Of a stretch of 64,000 bases of DNA, positions 40,450-49,182 are shown in pieces. The stretch's first letter is position 1. Each line of letters opens with the position of its first letter. The position numbers and the translations under genes were made by a program. This DNA comes from Pseudomonas muyukensis (GTDB taxonomy: Bacteria > Pseudomonadota > Gammaproteobacteria > Pseudomonadales > Pseudomonadaceae): contig NZ_CP077073.1 of assembly GCF_019139535.1 (NCBI RefSeq), positions 2,446,501-2,510,500 of the forward strand, in the 5' to 3' direction. The notes beneath the pieces are model-generated. The model searched no databases. It was not told the origin of the DNA and saw only the letters and a program-made list of their open reading frames with translations.

Positions 40450-42167
40450 CAGCCTTGGCTCCTGGTCTGTGCCCAATGTTGCAGGAACCCGGCGGCATCG
40501 ATTTCACCGGTGATACGCCGGGCGCGGCGCTCTTCACCTTCCGGGCCGATCCAGATCAGGCTGGGCGGGCCGGGTACCTGGTAGTGTTGCAGCAGCGCCC
40601 GGCTGGCCGGCGCATCGGCGGTGACGTCCAGGCGCAACAGGTGCACGCCGGCCAGGCTGGCCTGCACATCGGCACGGCCGAAGACCTGTTTTTCCATGAC
40701 CTTGCACGACACGCACCAGTCGGCATAGTAGTCCACCAGCACCCATTGGCCACGGGCCTTGGCGGCGTCCAGCTCGCGTTGCAGCTCACCGGGGTTGGCG
40801 ACGGTGACGAAGGCGTCGTGGGCACTGGCCTTGGCATTGGCGCCCGTATTGCCGGCGAAGGGTTGCAGCGGTTGCCACAGGTCGCTGCCGCCGGCGGCGG
40901 CGCCGACCAGCAGCAAGCCACCCCACAGCGCGCCGAGCAGCGGTATCGCGCGCAGCGCCGGCAGGCGCTGCAGGGCCGGCCAGGCGGCCCAGCCCAGGGC
41001 AATCAGCCAGCCGCCGGCCAATGCCAGCACCAGGGCCTCGGGCAGCAGGCTGCGCACGGTGTACAGGGCCATGGCCAGGAACACGAAGCCGAACAGCCCC
41101 TTGACCAGGTTCATCCAGGCGCCCGGGCGTGGCAGGTAGCGGTTGCCCAGGGTGACCAGCAACAGCAGCGGCACGCCCATGCCCAGGCCCAGGGTGAACA
41201 GCACCAGCGCGCCTTGCAGCACATCGCCGCTCTGGGCGATGTACAGCAGGGCGCCGGCCAGCGGTGCGGTCATGCACGGGCCCAGCAGCAACCCGGACAA
41301 GGCGCCGAGCAGCGCCGCACCATACAGGTTGCCGCCACGGGTGCCCTGGCCGGCGCGGTCGAGGCGGTCACGCAGGGCGCTGGGCAGTTGCAGCTCGAAG
41401 GCACCGAACATCGGCAGGGCGAGGAGCACGAACAAACCGGCCAGGCTGCCCAGCAGCCAGGGCTGTTGCAGCCAGGCTTGCAGGCTGGCGCCGAGCAGCG
41501 CGGCGATCACCCCCAGGCCGGCATAGACCAGCGCCATGCTCAGCACGTAGACCCCGGCCAGCAACCAGCCGCGGCGGGCGCTGGCGCCGTTGCCCAGGAC
41601 CAGCCCGGCGAGGATCGGCAGCATCGGCAGCGAGCAGGGGGTGAAGGCCAGCAGCAGGCCCAGGCCGAAGAAGGCCAGCAGGCTCCAGGCCAAGCTGCCC
41701 TGTTGCAGATTGCTGGCCAAGGCCTGGTCGCTGGCCTGGTCGGTTGCCGCTGCGGTGGAGGGGGCGGCGCCGAGGGCGATGGCCGTGGTTTGTGGCGGAT
41801 AGCACAGGCCGGCGTCGGCGCAGCCCTGCCAGCCCAGGCGCAGTTCGCCGCTGGCGGTGGCGGGCAACAGCAGTTCAAGTTGCTGGCGATAGACCGCGCT
41901 GTCGCCGAAGAACTCGTCGTGGTGGTTTTCCGCCACCGGCAAGGCGGGCTGCTGCGCGGTGGGCAGACCGTCGAACTTCAGGCGTTTCTGGTAAAGGTAG
42001 TAGCCGTCCTTGATCTGGAAAAACAGGCGCGTCTGGCCGTTGTCCAGGCGCTCGTGGGTGAGGACGAAGGCTTCGTTCACCGGCAGGAAGTCCGGTTTGA
42101 CGGCGAAGGGGTTGGCCTGGAGGGGGCCGGCGAGCAGGAATGCCAGGAAAAGCAGGAAAACACGCAT
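40449..42167 (-). CDS. dsbD2: DsbD2, inner-membrane thiol:disulfide reductase
   Basis: A 572-residue DsbD carrying electrons from cytoplasmic thioredoxin to the periplasm. A signal peptide (MRVFLLFLAFLLAGPLQA) precedes the N-terminal periplasmic domain with its redox pair in GWQGCADAGLCYPPQ. Next come eight membrane helices with cysteines in FTPCSLPMLP and LLGPCMTAPLAG, then a C-terminal thioredoxin domain with DWCVSCKVMEKQVF. All six functional cysteines are present. It is divergent from a two-component system that may control the cluster. A second dsbD elsewhere in the genome is expected in pseudomonads. Confidence 0.92.
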   Translation of the reverse strand: MRVFLLFLAFLLAGPLQANPFAVKPDFLPVNEAFVLTHERLDNGQTRLFFQIKDGYYLYQKRLKFDGLPTAQQPALPVAENHHDEFFGDSAVYRQQLELLLPATASGELRLGWQGCADAGLCYPPQTTAIALGAAPSTAAATDQASDQALASNLQQGSLAWSLLAFFGLGLLLAFTPCSLPMLPILAGLVLGNGASARRGWLLAGVYVLSMALVYAGLGVIAALLGASLQAWLQQPWLLGSLAGLFVLLALPMFGAFELQLPSALRDRLDRAGQGTRGGNLYGAALLGALSGLLLGPCMTAPLAGALLYIAQSGDVLQGALVLFTLGLGMGVPLLLLVTLGNRYLPRPGAWMNLVKGLFGFVFLAMALYTVRSLLPEALVLALAGGWLIALGWAAWPALQRLPALRAIPLLGALWGGLLLVGAAAGGSDLWQPLQPFAGNTGANAKASAHDAFVTVANPGELQRELDAAKARGQWVLVDYYADWCVSCKVMEKQVFGRADVQASLAGVHLLRLDVTADAPASRALLQHYQVPGPPSLIWIGPEGEERRARRITGEIDAAGFLQHWAQTRSQG

Positions 42168-42216
42168 GTCGACGCCTTGGTAGAGCTTGAGTTGGGGCCA
42201 TGCTGGGCATGGCGTA

Positions 42217-42232
42217 TTAACTGAAGGTTAAC
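42217..42232. promoter_or_regulatory. Direct repeat TTAAC-N6-TTAAC in the dsbD2/response-regulator promoter
   Basis: TTAAC (42217-42221) and TTAAC (42228-42232) are spaced by one helical turn (11 bp), 112 bp before the response regulator gene and 50 bp before dsbD2. OmpR-family regulators often bind such direct repeats, so this is a candidate site for the adjacent regulator. Confidence 0.5.
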
Positions 42233-42343
42233 CCCGCTGACGGCAAACGCCTGGCAATGATTGTCGCAATGCCCAGAGGGTTCATAATCCCCCCTTAATC
42301 AGCACGCTGTGCAATGCCCGCCAGCCCACCCAGGAGATCCCCC

Positions 42344-43027
42344 ATGCACGTTCTGCTCTGCGAGGACGACGACCTGATCGCCAGCGGTATCTGCGCCGGC
42401 CTCTCGGCCCAAGGCCTGACCGTGGATCGGGTGGCCAGCGCCTCGCAGGCCCGGCAAATGCTGCAGACCGCGCAGTTCGACGTGATGATCCTCGACCTCG
42501 GCCTGCCCGACGAAGACGGTCTGAAGCTGCTGCGTCGCCTGCGCCAACAGGGTGAGACGCTGCCAGTGCTGGTGCTCACCGCCCGCGATGCGGTCACCGA
42601 TCGCGTCGATGGCCTGCAGGCCGGCGCCGACGACTACCTGCTCAAGCCGTTCGACCTGCGCGAGTTGGCCGCGCGCCTGCACACCTTGTTGCGCCGGGTT
42701 GCCGGGCGGGCGGTGAACGCCATCGAGCACGGCCCGCTCAGCTACGACCCGAGCAGTTGCCTGGCGACCCTGGCCGGCCAACCCGTCGACCTGTCGCGCC
42801 GCGAGCAGGCGCTGTTGCAGGCCTTGTTGCAGAACCCCGGGCGGGTGCTTTCCAGCGAGCAGCTCAAGGATTGCGTGTATGGCTTCGGCGACGAGGTCGA
42901 AAGCAACGCGCTGAACGTGCATATCCATCACCTGCGGCGCAAGCTCGGCAACAGCATCGTCGAGACCGTGCGTGGCCTTGGCTATCGCCTCGGCCCGGCC
43001 CAGGCCCCGCAGGAGGGCGCATCATGA
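42344..43027 (+). CDS. OmpR-family response regulator
   Basis: A 227-residue two-domain regulator. The receiver domain (1-118) has the acidic pair at D8-D9, phospho-acceptor D51 in VMILDLGLPDEDG, T in VLVLTARD, and K in DDYLLKPFDLRELAAR. The C-terminal winged helix includes RVLSSEQLKDCVYGF and VHIHHLRRKLG. It is QseB/PmrA-like. The ATG at 42344 has an AGGAG site 7 bases upstream. It overlaps the kinase gene (ATGA). Its place divergent from the dsb cluster suggests control of those genes; the signal is unknown. Confidence 0.93.
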   Translation: MHVLLCEDDDLIASGICAGLSAQGLTVDRVASASQARQMLQTAQFDVMILDLGLPDEDGLKLLRRLRQQGETLPVLVLTARDAVTDRVDGLQAGADDYLLKPFDLRELAARLHTLLRRVAGRAVNAIEHGPLSYDPSSCLATLAGQPVDLSRREQALLQALLQNPGRVLSSEQLKDCVYGFGDEVESNALNVHIHHLRRKLGNSIVETVRGLGYRLGPAQAPQEGAS

Positions 43028-44346
43028 GCCTGCGGGTACGCCTGTCGCTGATCCTCGGCAGCGTCTTCATCATCATCTGGGTGCTGGCCGCCGCCTGGAT
43101 GCTGCGCGACCTGCGCCAGCAGATGATGTTCTCCCTCGACCAGCGCCTGGTCGCCTCGGCGCGGATGGTTGCCGGGTTGATCGACCAGCTGCCGCAGCCC
43201 TTGGCCGCCAAGGGCCAGGATGCGCATTTCGCCGCCGATCAATTCAGCGTGCCGGACGGCATGGCGTGCCAGGTCAGTTCCCTGCGCGGCGAAATCCTCG
43301 CCAGCAACCACAAGCACGACGGCAGCATCGATGACGGGCGCAGCGGCTTTCGCGACCAGACCATCGACGGCGCCTCGTGGCGTACCTTCACCTACAACCA
43401 TGGCGATGTGCGCATCACCACCGCCGACCGGCACCAGGAACGCGAGGCGCTCAACCAGTCGATCTTGCTGGCGGCCTCGGCGCCGGTGCTGATGGCCTTG
43501 CTCGGCAGCCTGGGGTTGTTGTGGATCGGCCTGGGCAAGGGCCTGGAGCCGCTCAACCGCATGCGCGACGCGTTGCGCCGGCGCCGCGCCGACAGCGTCG
43601 AGCCGTTGCAGGTGGCGGGCCTGCCCAGCGAGCTGCAGCCGCTGCTCGCCACCCAGAACCAGCTGTTCCTGCGCATCGCCCAGACCATCGAGCGCGAGCG
43701 GCGCCTGACCGACGATGCCGCCCACGAGCTGCGCAGCCCCTTGACGGCGATCAAGACCCACCTGCAAGTGGCGCGCATGACCGATGGCGCGGTGCGCGAG
43801 CAGGCGCTGGCGCATGCCGAGCAGGGCACCGATCGCATGCACCGCACCCTGGAGCAGCTGCTGATGCTGGCGCGGGTCGAGGGCAGCCTGTCGTTCGACG
43901 ACGGCGTGCAGTGCAGCGCCGAGCAGGTGGCCTTGCAGGCGGTGCAGGATGCCGGTGGCGGTGACAACCGGCGCATCCGCCTGCACCTGCCGGACGAGGC
44001 TGCCCAGGTCTACCTGGGCATGCCGGCACCGCTGGCGGTCGCGGCCTTGCGCAACCTGCTGGACAACGCCTTGCGCCATGGCGGTGATGCCGAGGTGGAA
44101 CTGGCCGTGCAGGCGCGGGACGGGCAGGTCGGCTTCATGGTTCGCGACCATGGCCCCGGGATTGCCGAGGAGGATCTTGCGCACCTGACCGAACGCTTCT
44201 GGCGCCATGGCCAGAGCGGTGGCTGCGGCTTGGGCCTGGCGATTGTCCAGGCCATTGTCCAGCGTTGTGCCGGCACCTTGCGCTTCGACAGCCAGGCCGA
44301 TGGCTTGCGGGTGTGGCTGCAAGTGCCGGCCCGCCCGGTGGTCTAG
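43024..44346 (+). CDS. Sensor histidine kinase
   Basis: A 440-residue inner-membrane kinase. Two membrane helices (about 8-30 and 155-178) enclose a ~125-residue periplasmic sensor region. A HisKA domain follows with H234 in DDAAHELRSPLTAIK, then the catalytic domain with N box (ALRNLLDNALRHGG), G1 (DHGPGIAEEDL) and G2 (GGCGLGLAIVQAIV). It resembles the QseC group. The start ATG overlaps the regulator stop. Upstream in-frame codons lie within the regulator gene and were not used. Confidence 0.92.
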   Translation: MSLRVRLSLILGSVFIIIWVLAAAWMLRDLRQQMMFSLDQRLVASARMVAGLIDQLPQPLAAKGQDAHFAADQFSVPDGMACQVSSLRGEILASNHKHDGSIDDGRSGFRDQTIDGASWRTFTYNHGDVRITTADRHQEREALNQSILLAASAPVLMALLGSLGLLWIGLGKGLEPLNRMRDALRRRRADSVEPLQVAGLPSELQPLLATQNQLFLRIAQTIERERRLTDDAAHELRSPLTAIKTHLQVARMTDGAVREQALAHAEQGTDRMHRTLEQLLMLARVEGSLSFDDGVQCSAEQVALQAVQDAGGGDNRRIRLHLPDEAAQVYLGMPAPLAVAALRNLLDNALRHGGDAEVELAVQARDGQVGFMVRDHGPGIAEEDLAHLTERFWRHGQSGGCGLGLAIVQAIVQRCAGTLRFDSQADGLRVWLQVPARPVV

Positions 44347-44399
44347 GCTCTGTTCGTACAGAGCCTGAGCAGATACAGGGCGCGGGCTTGCCCCGCGCC
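44345..44399 (+). terminator. Two tandem stem-loops after the kinase gene
   Basis: AGGCTCTGT/ACAGAGCCT (44345-44353 and 44358-44366) forms a perfect 9-bp stem that begins within the kinase stop codon. GGCGCGGG/CCCGCGCC (44379-44386 and 44392-44399) forms a second. Neither is followed by a T-run, so termination is only suggested. Confidence 0.45.
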
Positions 44400-44438
44400 A
44401 GGGCCATCATCGCCACAATAAATCCCACGCCAAGCGCT

Positions 44439-44462
44439 AAATCCGCACCTCGCCAAAGCGTT
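44439..44462 (+). promoter_or_regulatory. PvdS iron-starvation promoter of pvdH
   Basis: GCTAAATCC gives TAAAT (44439-44443), 16 bases, then CGT (44460-44462): an exact match to the PvdS consensus, 82 bp before the pvdH ATG. Confidence 0.88.
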
Positions 44463-44543
44463 CTCCAAGCGATAACAACCCGACACACATCCGGTGACAG
44501 GAAGCGTGGCGGGCACATTCGCTTGCTTGCGAGGGTTTTCCCG

Positions 44544-45941
44544 ATGTCGACCGCTTCCAGCCTTGCCCAGGCACTGCCGGCTACCGCGCCGCGCGCCTTG
44601 TATGAGTTCGAGCCATCAGCGCTGCTGCTGCGCCAGCAACAGCAGGAGTCCAACGCCCGCAGCTACCCGCGGCGCATCCCCCTGGCGCTCAAGCGGGCCC
44701 GGGGCATCTACGTCGAGGACGTCGACGGTCGCCAGTTCATCGATTGCCTGGCCGGCGCCGGTACCCTGGCCCTGGGCCACAACCACCCGGTGGTGATCGA
44801 TGCCATCCAGCAGGTGATCGCCGACGAACTGCCGCTGCATACCCTGGACCTGACCACCCCGGTCAAGGACCAGTTCGTCCAGGACCTGTTCGGCCTGTTG
44901 CCCGAGGCCTTGCGCCGCGAGGCGAAGATCCAGTTCTGCGGCCCCACCGGCACCGATGCGGTGGAGGCGGCGCTCAAGCTGGTGCGCACCGCTACCGGGC
45001 GCAGCACGGTACTGGCGTTCCAGGGGGGCTACCACGGCATGACCCAGGGCGCCCTCAGCCTGATGGGCAGCCTGGGGCCGAAGAAACCGTTGGGCGCGCT
45101 GCTCGCCAGTGGTGTGCAGTTTCTGCCCTATCCCTATGACTATCGGTGTCCGTTCGGCCTGGGCGGTGAGGCTGGCGTGCGCGCCAACCTGCATTACCTG
45201 GAGAACCTGCTGAACGATCCGGAGGCCGGGGTGGCCCTGCCGGCGGCGGTCATCGTCGAGGTGGTGCAGGGCGAGGGCGGCGTGATCCCGGCGGATATCG
45301 AGTGGTTGCGCGGCCTGCGGCGGATTACCGAGCAGGCGGGGGTGGCCTTGATCGTCGACGAGATCCAGAGCGGCTTTGCCCGTACCGGCAAGATGTTCGC
45401 CTTCGAGCACGCCGGCATCGTGCCAGACGTGGTGACCCTGTCCAAGGCCATTGGCGGCAGCCTGCCGATGGCGGTGACGGTCTACCGCGACTGGCTGGAC
45501 ACCTGGTCGCCCGGGGCGCACGCCGGCACCTTCCGCGGCAACCAGATGGCCATGGCCACGGGCTCGGCGGTGATGAAGTACCTGGTCGAGCAGCGCCTGT
45601 GCGAGCACGCCGAGGCCATGGGCCAGCGCTTGCGTGGGCATCTGCAGCGCCTGCAACAGGACTATCCGCAACTGGGCGACATCCGTGGCCGGGGCCTGAT
45701 GCTCGGCGTCGAGCTGGTGGACCCGGCCGGCAGCCACGATGCCCTGGGGCACCCGCCGGCCTGCCGCACCCTGGCGCCGAAAGTGCAGCGCGAATGCCTG
45801 CGCCGTGGCCTGATCCTCGAGCTGGGTGGCCGCCATGGCGCGGTGGTGCGCTTCCTGCCGCCGCTGATCATCAGTGCCGAGCAGGTCGACGAAGTCGCCG
45901 GGCGCTTTGCCGAGGCGCTGCGCGCCGCCGTGGCGGGCTGA
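44544..45941 (+). CDS. pvdH: PvdH, L-2,4-diaminobutyrate:2-oxoglutarate aminotransferase
   Basis: A 465-residue class-III PLP aminotransferase. It makes L-2,4-diaminobutyrate from aspartate semialdehyde, the precursor used by the last module of PvdL. Motifs are FCGPTGTDAVEAALKL, FQGGYHGMTQGALSLMG, the cofactor aspartate in VDEIQSGFARTGKMF, and the Schiff-base lysine K301 in LSKAIGGSLPM. The ATG at 44544 (MSTASSLAQALPATAPRAL) follows a GAGGG site and gives near-normal length; in-frame codons further upstream precede the PvdS promoter and were rejected. It stands alone between its own promoter and that of pvdP. Confidence 0.92.
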   Translation: MSTASSLAQALPATAPRALYEFEPSALLLRQQQQESNARSYPRRIPLALKRARGIYVEDVDGRQFIDCLAGAGTLALGHNHPVVIDAIQQVIADELPLHTLDLTTPVKDQFVQDLFGLLPEALRREAKIQFCGPTGTDAVEAALKLVRTATGRSTVLAFQGGYHGMTQGALSLMGSLGPKKPLGALLASGVQFLPYPYDYRCPFGLGGEAGVRANLHYLENLLNDPEAGVALPAAVIVEVVQGEGGVIPADIEWLRGLRRITEQAGVALIVDEIQSGFARTGKMFAFEHAGIVPDVVTLSKAIGGSLPMAVTVYRDWLDTWSPGAHAGTFRGNQMAMATGSAVMKYLVEQRLCEHAEAMGQRLRGHLQRLQQDYPQLGDIRGRGLMLGVELVDPAGSHDALGHPPACRTLAPKVQRECLRRGLILELGGRHGAVVRFLPPLIISAEQVDEVAGRFAEALRAAVAG

Positions 45942-45986
45942 AGCATTCGGGGCCGCCTGCGGCCCCGTGTTTCCAGGTTTGGGCGG

Positions 45987-46010
45987 TAAATTTCCATACG
46001 CCTGGTACGT
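45987..46010 (+). promoter_or_regulatory. PvdS iron-starvation promoter of pvdP
   Basis: GGTAAATTTCC gives TAAAT (45987-45991), 16 bases, then CGT (46008-46010): an exact consensus match, 48 bp before the pvdP ATG. Confidence 0.88.
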
Positions 46011-46057
46011 CCTAGCTTGGGTAGAAGCCGCGTCACGCGGAGACGGATTGAGGCGCA

Positions 46058-47680
46058 ATGACAATTTCTCGACGAGGATTCATCGCCGGGTTGGCCGTGG
46101 CGGGCGCCACGGGCACGGCGGCCTATTACGCGCACAAGCAACTGACCCATGACCCTGAGGACGATATCGTCACCCCCGGCGAGGCCAGCGTGGAGTTGGC
46201 CGACTACAGCGGCCAGGTGCTCGCGGACCTGCTGCGGGGGGTCTGGGACATCCGTTTCGAGGGCGCCGATGCGGGCCTGGACGGTGTGCCCGGGCAAGGT
46301 GTCGAGATGTTCCTCGACATCGCCACCAAGGGGCGCGGCCTGCGCGGCTTCGTCGACCAAGGTGAGCGCCTGCGCGGCGCGGGCGAACCCGCCTACCGGG
46401 TGCTTGGCGACCTGGTGGGTGCCAGCACCGGCGAGGTGCGCTGGCGCTTGATGAACCAGCAGGGTGGCCCCAGCTACGAATGCGTGGCCAGCCTCGACGA
46501 GGTCTGGGGCAGTTTTGCCAACGCCGGCAGTGGAACCCTGAGCGGGCGCCTGCAGCGCCTGGACCGGCCATTGACCCTGCCGTTGCAGGACAGCCGCTTC
46601 GTCGCGGTCAAGCGCCTGTTCCCCGAGGCGCGTGAGCGCATTCCCTACACCCCACAGATGCAGGCGTGGGTGATCGGCGCCGAGCACCGGCTGTTCCATC
46701 AGCTTTGGCATGCCACGCGCGACAAGTGGCACCGCTTGCCGCCAACCAAGCAAGACGCCCTGCGCGGCCTGGGTTGGCAACCTGGCCCACGGGACCGCGA
46801 GCGCGATGCCCGCGGGCCGCGCAAGCACCGTAATGGTTCGGGTATCGATTTCCTGTTCATGCACCGGCACATGCTGATGTATGCCCGCACCCTGCAGGAT
46901 TTGCCATCCTGGCCACGCTTCCCGTTGCCGCAGCCGAGCGTCGAGTTCGACCGCGCAGGCTTTGCCCGTTATCACGACAACCACGACGGCCAGCGGGTGC
47001 CGCCCGGCTGGCAGGCGCCCGGTGACCAGGCCTACGGGCAGTGGGTGGGGGCGATCAAGGCCGGCGAGACCTATTGCAGCAACTTCCAGGTGTGGGAGTC
47101 GCAGTATCAGGACCCGCTGTACCTGTCGAAGCTGTCGCTGGGCGCGTTTGGTTCCGAGCTGGAGATGAACCTGCACGACTGGCTGCACATGTGCTGGGCG
47201 TCGGTGCCGCGCGATCCCAACAGTGGCGCACCGGTGCCGTTTGCCCGTGATCCGGCGGACTTTGCCGCCCGTTGGTTCGCCCGCGACAACGACTTTCTCG
47301 GCGATCCGTTCTCATCCCACGTCAACCCGGTATTCTGGGGCTTCCACGGCTGGATCGACGACCGAATCGATGACTGGTTCCGCGCTCACGAGCGGTATCA
47401 CCCTGGGCAGGTCCGACGCTTGGAGGTCAATGGTGTGCCGTGGTTCGCGCCTGGCCGCTGGGTGGAGGTCGACGACCCTTGGCTGGGGCCGGACACCCAT
47501 GGTTGCAGCACCCAGCCGGGCATGCGTGCGGGCAAGTCGGTGGAGATGGACGTCGAGGTCATGAAGCTGGCCTTGCGCATTACCTTTGGCGAGGACGACA
47601 AGATCGCGCCATTGCTGCGCAAGGTGCCCCAGCGTCCCTGGTACGCGCGGCATCTGTCGCTGAAGAACATCGTGACCTGA
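46058..47680 (+). CDS. pvdP: PvdP, periplasmic tyrosinase of pyoverdine maturation
   Basis: A 540-residue enzyme exported by the Tat pathway: the N-terminus MTISRRGFIAGLAVAGATG holds the twin arginines and a hydrophobic core. PvdP oxidises the tyrosine of ferribactin to form the pyoverdine chromophore in the periplasm. Copper-ligand-type histidines occur in GAEHRLFHQLWHA (around 210), FMHRHMLMYAR, LHDWLHMCW and HVNPVFWGFHGWIDDRID, the tyrosinase pattern. Length agrees with known PvdP. A consensus PvdS promoter lies immediately upstream. It converges on opmQ, with a REP element between. Confidence 0.9.
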   Translation: MTISRRGFIAGLAVAGATGTAAYYAHKQLTHDPEDDIVTPGEASVELADYSGQVLADLLRGVWDIRFEGADAGLDGVPGQGVEMFLDIATKGRGLRGFVDQGERLRGAGEPAYRVLGDLVGASTGEVRWRLMNQQGGPSYECVASLDEVWGSFANAGSGTLSGRLQRLDRPLTLPLQDSRFVAVKRLFPEARERIPYTPQMQAWVIGAEHRLFHQLWHATRDKWHRLPPTKQDALRGLGWQPGPRDRERDARGPRKHRNGSGIDFLFMHRHMLMYARTLQDLPSWPRFPLPQPSVEFDRAGFARYHDNHDGQRVPPGWQAPGDQAYGQWVGAIKAGETYCSNFQVWESQYQDPLYLSKLSLGAFGSELEMNLHDWLHMCWASVPRDPNSGAPVPFARDPADFAARWFARDNDFLGDPFSSHVNPVFWGFHGWIDDRIDDWFRAHERYHPGQVRRLEVNGVPWFAPGRWVEVDDPWLGPDTHGCSTQPGMRAGKSVEMDVEVMKLALRITFGEDDKIAPLLRKVPQRPWYARHLSLKNIVT

Positions 47681-47698
47681 AGCCAGGCGCGCAGGAGG

Positions 47699-47760
47699 TT
47701 CGCCGGCAAGCCGGCGCCACCCCCGCGCCTGTAGGCCCCAGCCTTGCTGGCGAACCAGGC
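47699..47760. repeat. REP pair between pvdP and opmQ
   Basis: TTCGCCGGCAAGCCGGCGCC (47699-47718) and a degenerate TGTAGGCCCCAGCCTTGCTG unit form a head-to-head REP pair in the gap between these convergent genes. Confidence 0.7.
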
Positions 47761-47781
47761 GAGGCGCTGTCCAAGCCCTGC

Positions 47782-49179
47782 TTACTCTACTTGCCACCCC
47801 CCGCCCAGCGCCTTGTACAACGCCACGCTACCCTGCAACCTCGCCAGGCGCAGTTGCGCCTGCTGGTCCTGGGCCAGGTACAGCGTGCGCTGGGTCTCGA
47901 GCACGCTGAGCAAGGTCTCGGCGCCAGCACCATAGCGCTGTTGGGCCAGGTCGAAGGCAATCCGCGCCTGGTCGACTTCCTGGTCTTGCCACTGGCGTTG
48001 CCGCTCGACGCCGCTGATGGCGTTCAATGCCTTCTCGACATCGGCGAAGCCGGCCAGGATGCTGCCCCGGTAGTCTTCGAGCAGTTCCTGTTGGCGGGCG
48101 TTGGCCAGGTCGCGCGAGGCGCTGAGGCGGCCGTTGTTGAAGATCGGCGCGGCGAGCCCGGCGGTGAGGGTGTAGTAGGGGCTGTCGAACAGGTTGGCGA
48201 AGGTCCGCGCACCGCTGCCGACATCGGCACCCAGCACCAGGCGCGGCAGCATGGCGGCCCGGGCCACCTGGACGTTGGCGCTGGCCGCGGCCAGCCGGGC
48301 CTCGGCGGCGGCGATGTCCGGGCGGCGGCCCAGCAGTTCGCTGGGCACGCCGCTGCCGATCCCCGGCCAGCGCAGGCCATCGAGCGTCTGCACGCTGGCG
48401 GGCAGGGCCTGGACCGGCTCGCCGAGCAAGGTGGCCAGGGTTACCCGGTTGTCCTGCCAGCGCTGTTCCAGCAGTGGCACCTGGCGCTCCTGGGCGGCCA
48501 CCAGGCTGCGTTGCTGGGCCAGTTCCAGGCGCGTGGCCGAGCCTGAGCGTTCACGGGCGTTCACCAGATCCAGCACGTCGCGGGCATTGCCCAGGTTAAG
48601 GCGGGCGATGCGCAGCTGCTGTTCCAGGGCCAGGCCTTGCAGGTAGCTGTCGGCAACCGCGCTGACCAGGGTCAGCTCCACGGTCTGGCGGTCGAAGCGG
48701 CTGGCGTCGAGGCTGCGCAGGGCGCTGTCGCGGGTCGCGCGCAGGCCGCCCCAGAAATCGATTTCGTAGCTGGCGCTCAGGCGCGTACCGAACGAGGTGC
48801 TGGTGCGTTCGCTGCTGCTGGCGTCGAGCTGGTCGTTGCCATTGCCGCGCAACAGGCGCTGGCGGCTGCCATTGAGGCCCAGTTGCACCTCGGGCAGCAA
48901 GGGCGCGCCGGCGATCACCGCGCTGGCCTGGGCCTGGCGCACCCGCGCGGCGGCGGCGGCCAGGTCATGGCTGTTGTGCCGCGCGCGTTCGACCAGGCGG
49001 TCCAGTTCGTCACTGGCGAAGGCGCGCCACCAGTGTTGGTCGGGCAAGGGGCGCGCGGCGTGGGCGGGGCCCTGCCAGCTCGACGGGGTGTCGATGTTCG
49101 CCGCCGGTGGTGGCGGGGTGCTGCAGGCGGCCAGGCACAGGCTCAAGGTCAACAGGCTGAAGCGGCTTGGAAATGTCAT
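47782..49179 (-). CDS. opmQ: OpmQ, outer-membrane channel of the pyoverdine exporter
   Basis: A 465-residue TolC-type outer membrane lipoprotein of the OprM/NodT family. The lipobox LAAC19 ends a 18-residue signal peptide. Two repeats of the outer-membrane-efflux domain follow, with ADSYLQGLALEQQLRIA and LAAPIFNNGRLSASRDLANA as family landmarks. With PvdR and PvdT it exports or recycles pyoverdine. It follows pvdT by 3 bp in the pvdR-pvdT-opmQ operon, which carries a PvdS promoter at its head. Confidence 0.9.
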   Translation of the reverse strand: MTFPSRFSLLTLSLCLAACSTPPPPAANIDTPSSWQGPAHAARPLPDQHWWRAFASDELDRLVERARHNSHDLAAAAARVRQAQASAVIAGAPLLPEVQLGLNGSRQRLLRGNGNDQLDASSSERTSTSFGTRLSASYEIDFWGGLRATRDSALRSLDASRFDRQTVELTLVSAVADSYLQGLALEQQLRIARLNLGNARDVLDLVNARERSGSATRLELAQQRSLVAAQERQVPLLEQRWQDNRVTLATLLGEPVQALPASVQTLDGLRWPGIGSGVPSELLGRRPDIAAAEARLAAASANVQVARAAMLPRLVLGADVGSGARTFANLFDSPYYTLTAGLAAPIFNNGRLSASRDLANARQQELLEDYRGSILAGFADVEKALNAISGVERQRQWQDQEVDQARIAFDLAQQRYGAGAETLLSVLETQRTLYLAQDQQAQLRLARLQGSVALYKALGGGWQVE

Positions 49180-49182
49180 GGG

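Noticed and set aside
44420..44440. A second TAAAT just upstream of the pvdH promoter
   Set aside because: There is no CGT 16-17 bases downstream of this TAAAT, so it is unlikely to be a PvdS promoter.
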